This document shows positions 63,397 to 64,000 of a stretch of 64,000 nucleotides of DNA, piece after piece (the stretch's first letter is position 1; the number at the start of each line of letters is the position of its first letter). The notes under the pieces are model-generated. The model was not told where the DNA came from. It saw only the letters and a program-made list of their open reading frames with translations, and did no database searches. The translations under genes and the position numbers were made by a program. Source of the DNA: Sinohyriopsis cumingii (taxonomy: Eukaryota; Mollusca; Bivalvia; Unionida; Unionidae); assembly GCA_028554795.2 (NCBI GenBank), contig CM068828.1, positions 9,867,314 to 9,931,313 on the forward strand, read 5' to 3'.

Positions 63397-63480
63397 CAAT
63401 AATTAGTTTTCGATAATTAGTTTTCGATAATTAGTTTTCAAAAATTAGTTTTCGATAATTAGTTTTCAATAATTAGTTTT
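63397..63480. repeat. 14-bp tandem repeat, 6 copies
   Basis: Unit AATTAGTTTTCGAT with CAAT/CAAA end variants. Confidence 0.9.
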
Positions 63481-64000
63481 TCCACCTGAATCATGCAAAT
63501 TGTCAGTGACTGAACATAAATCACACGTCGCTATTCAACATTACAGAATCGCTTACAATTTACACTCAACGACATTTTAAGAGAAAGAAAACAATAAATA
63601 ACATGCAGCTTGAAATTAAGTGACAATCGAAATTAGAAGAATCTCTCGCCGAAAGAGATTGTTAGCCTGCTATCACACAAAAATATACATTATGAATGCA
63701 GGAATTAAAATGATACTAGTCAAAATGCTTACATCCAAACTCACAATCATTAAAAAATATTGTTTAATGAAGTTATTCTCTGAAGCCTGTTAGAGCGTTA
63801 TTTAATGTTGCAACAGTGCCCCCACCCCATCAATGTTTGTTCGCAATGTTCACTGTATCATTGCGTGCAAGACATTTGCTAACAGCAAAAACAACAACAA
63901 AAAAACTGTTCATTTGCGCATGAAAAACATTGATAATGTCACGAAATGCACTTGACAAAAATGCGCAGATTGGAGCAGTATATATTTATATATACAAACA
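63481..64000. other. intergenic, nothing recognised
   Basis: Unique AT-rich sequence to the window end. Confidence 0.6.

Overview
This window looks like a stretch of an invertebrate animal nuclear genome, most probably a mollusc (bivalve-like). It is AT-rich and gene-poor. It is crowded with microsatellites and minisatellites, and carries tRNA-derived SINEs, decayed LINEs, two Ty3/gypsy-type LTR retrotransposons and a dispersed repeat with the 'ataactctaagaa' motif common in mollusc genomes. The species call is an inference from repeat content. No bacterial or organelle features, CRISPR array, rRNA or intact tRNA gene were seen.

Layout: 1-6710 holds simple repeats and one convincing host coding exon, a minus-strand first exon with a signal peptide and a consensus splice donor (1858-2037). 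6711-11290 is an old, broken gypsy element with normal gag-PR-RT-RH-IN order and LTRs of about 180-195 bp. 11291-23300 is mostly unrecognised sequence with a (TATG)n array, one SINE and a decayed LINE endonuclease fragment.

23301-30119 is the centrepiece: a complete, very young LTR retrotransposon. Its LTRs are 1040 bp and differ at one position, and it has a 5-bp target duplication (GATTG), a tRNA-Leu-type primer site and a polypurine tract. One long gag-pol frame carries its domains in the order gag, protease, integrase, RT, RNase H. Integrase lies before RT, as in Ty1/copia, but the RT and integrase are of Ty3/gypsy type. This is the signature of the Gmr1-like group, and its Gag has a region resembling the SCAN domain. 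A single extra base in a run of seven G breaks the RNase H part.

30115-41030 is host intergenic DNA with a 29-bp minisatellite, a foldback and a core-bearing SINE. 41031-45700 is a very large 64-bp minisatellite with higher-order structure. 45701-55100 contains an internally deleted SINE, a hairpin element, the decayed C-terminus of one retroelement, and a decayed LINE RT in which a 48-bp piece was amplified into a minisatellite that stays open in frame. 55600-64000 holds the mollusc-type dispersed repeat, a 43-bp minisatellite of about 39 copies, two copies of a second SINE family, and a short array of CACGTG-bearing 29-bp repeats.

The genes do not form a host pathway. The functional unit is the Gmr1-like retroelement: its Gag would form the particle, protease would mature it, RT/RNase H would copy the RNA from a tRNA-Leu primer, and integrase would insert the product.
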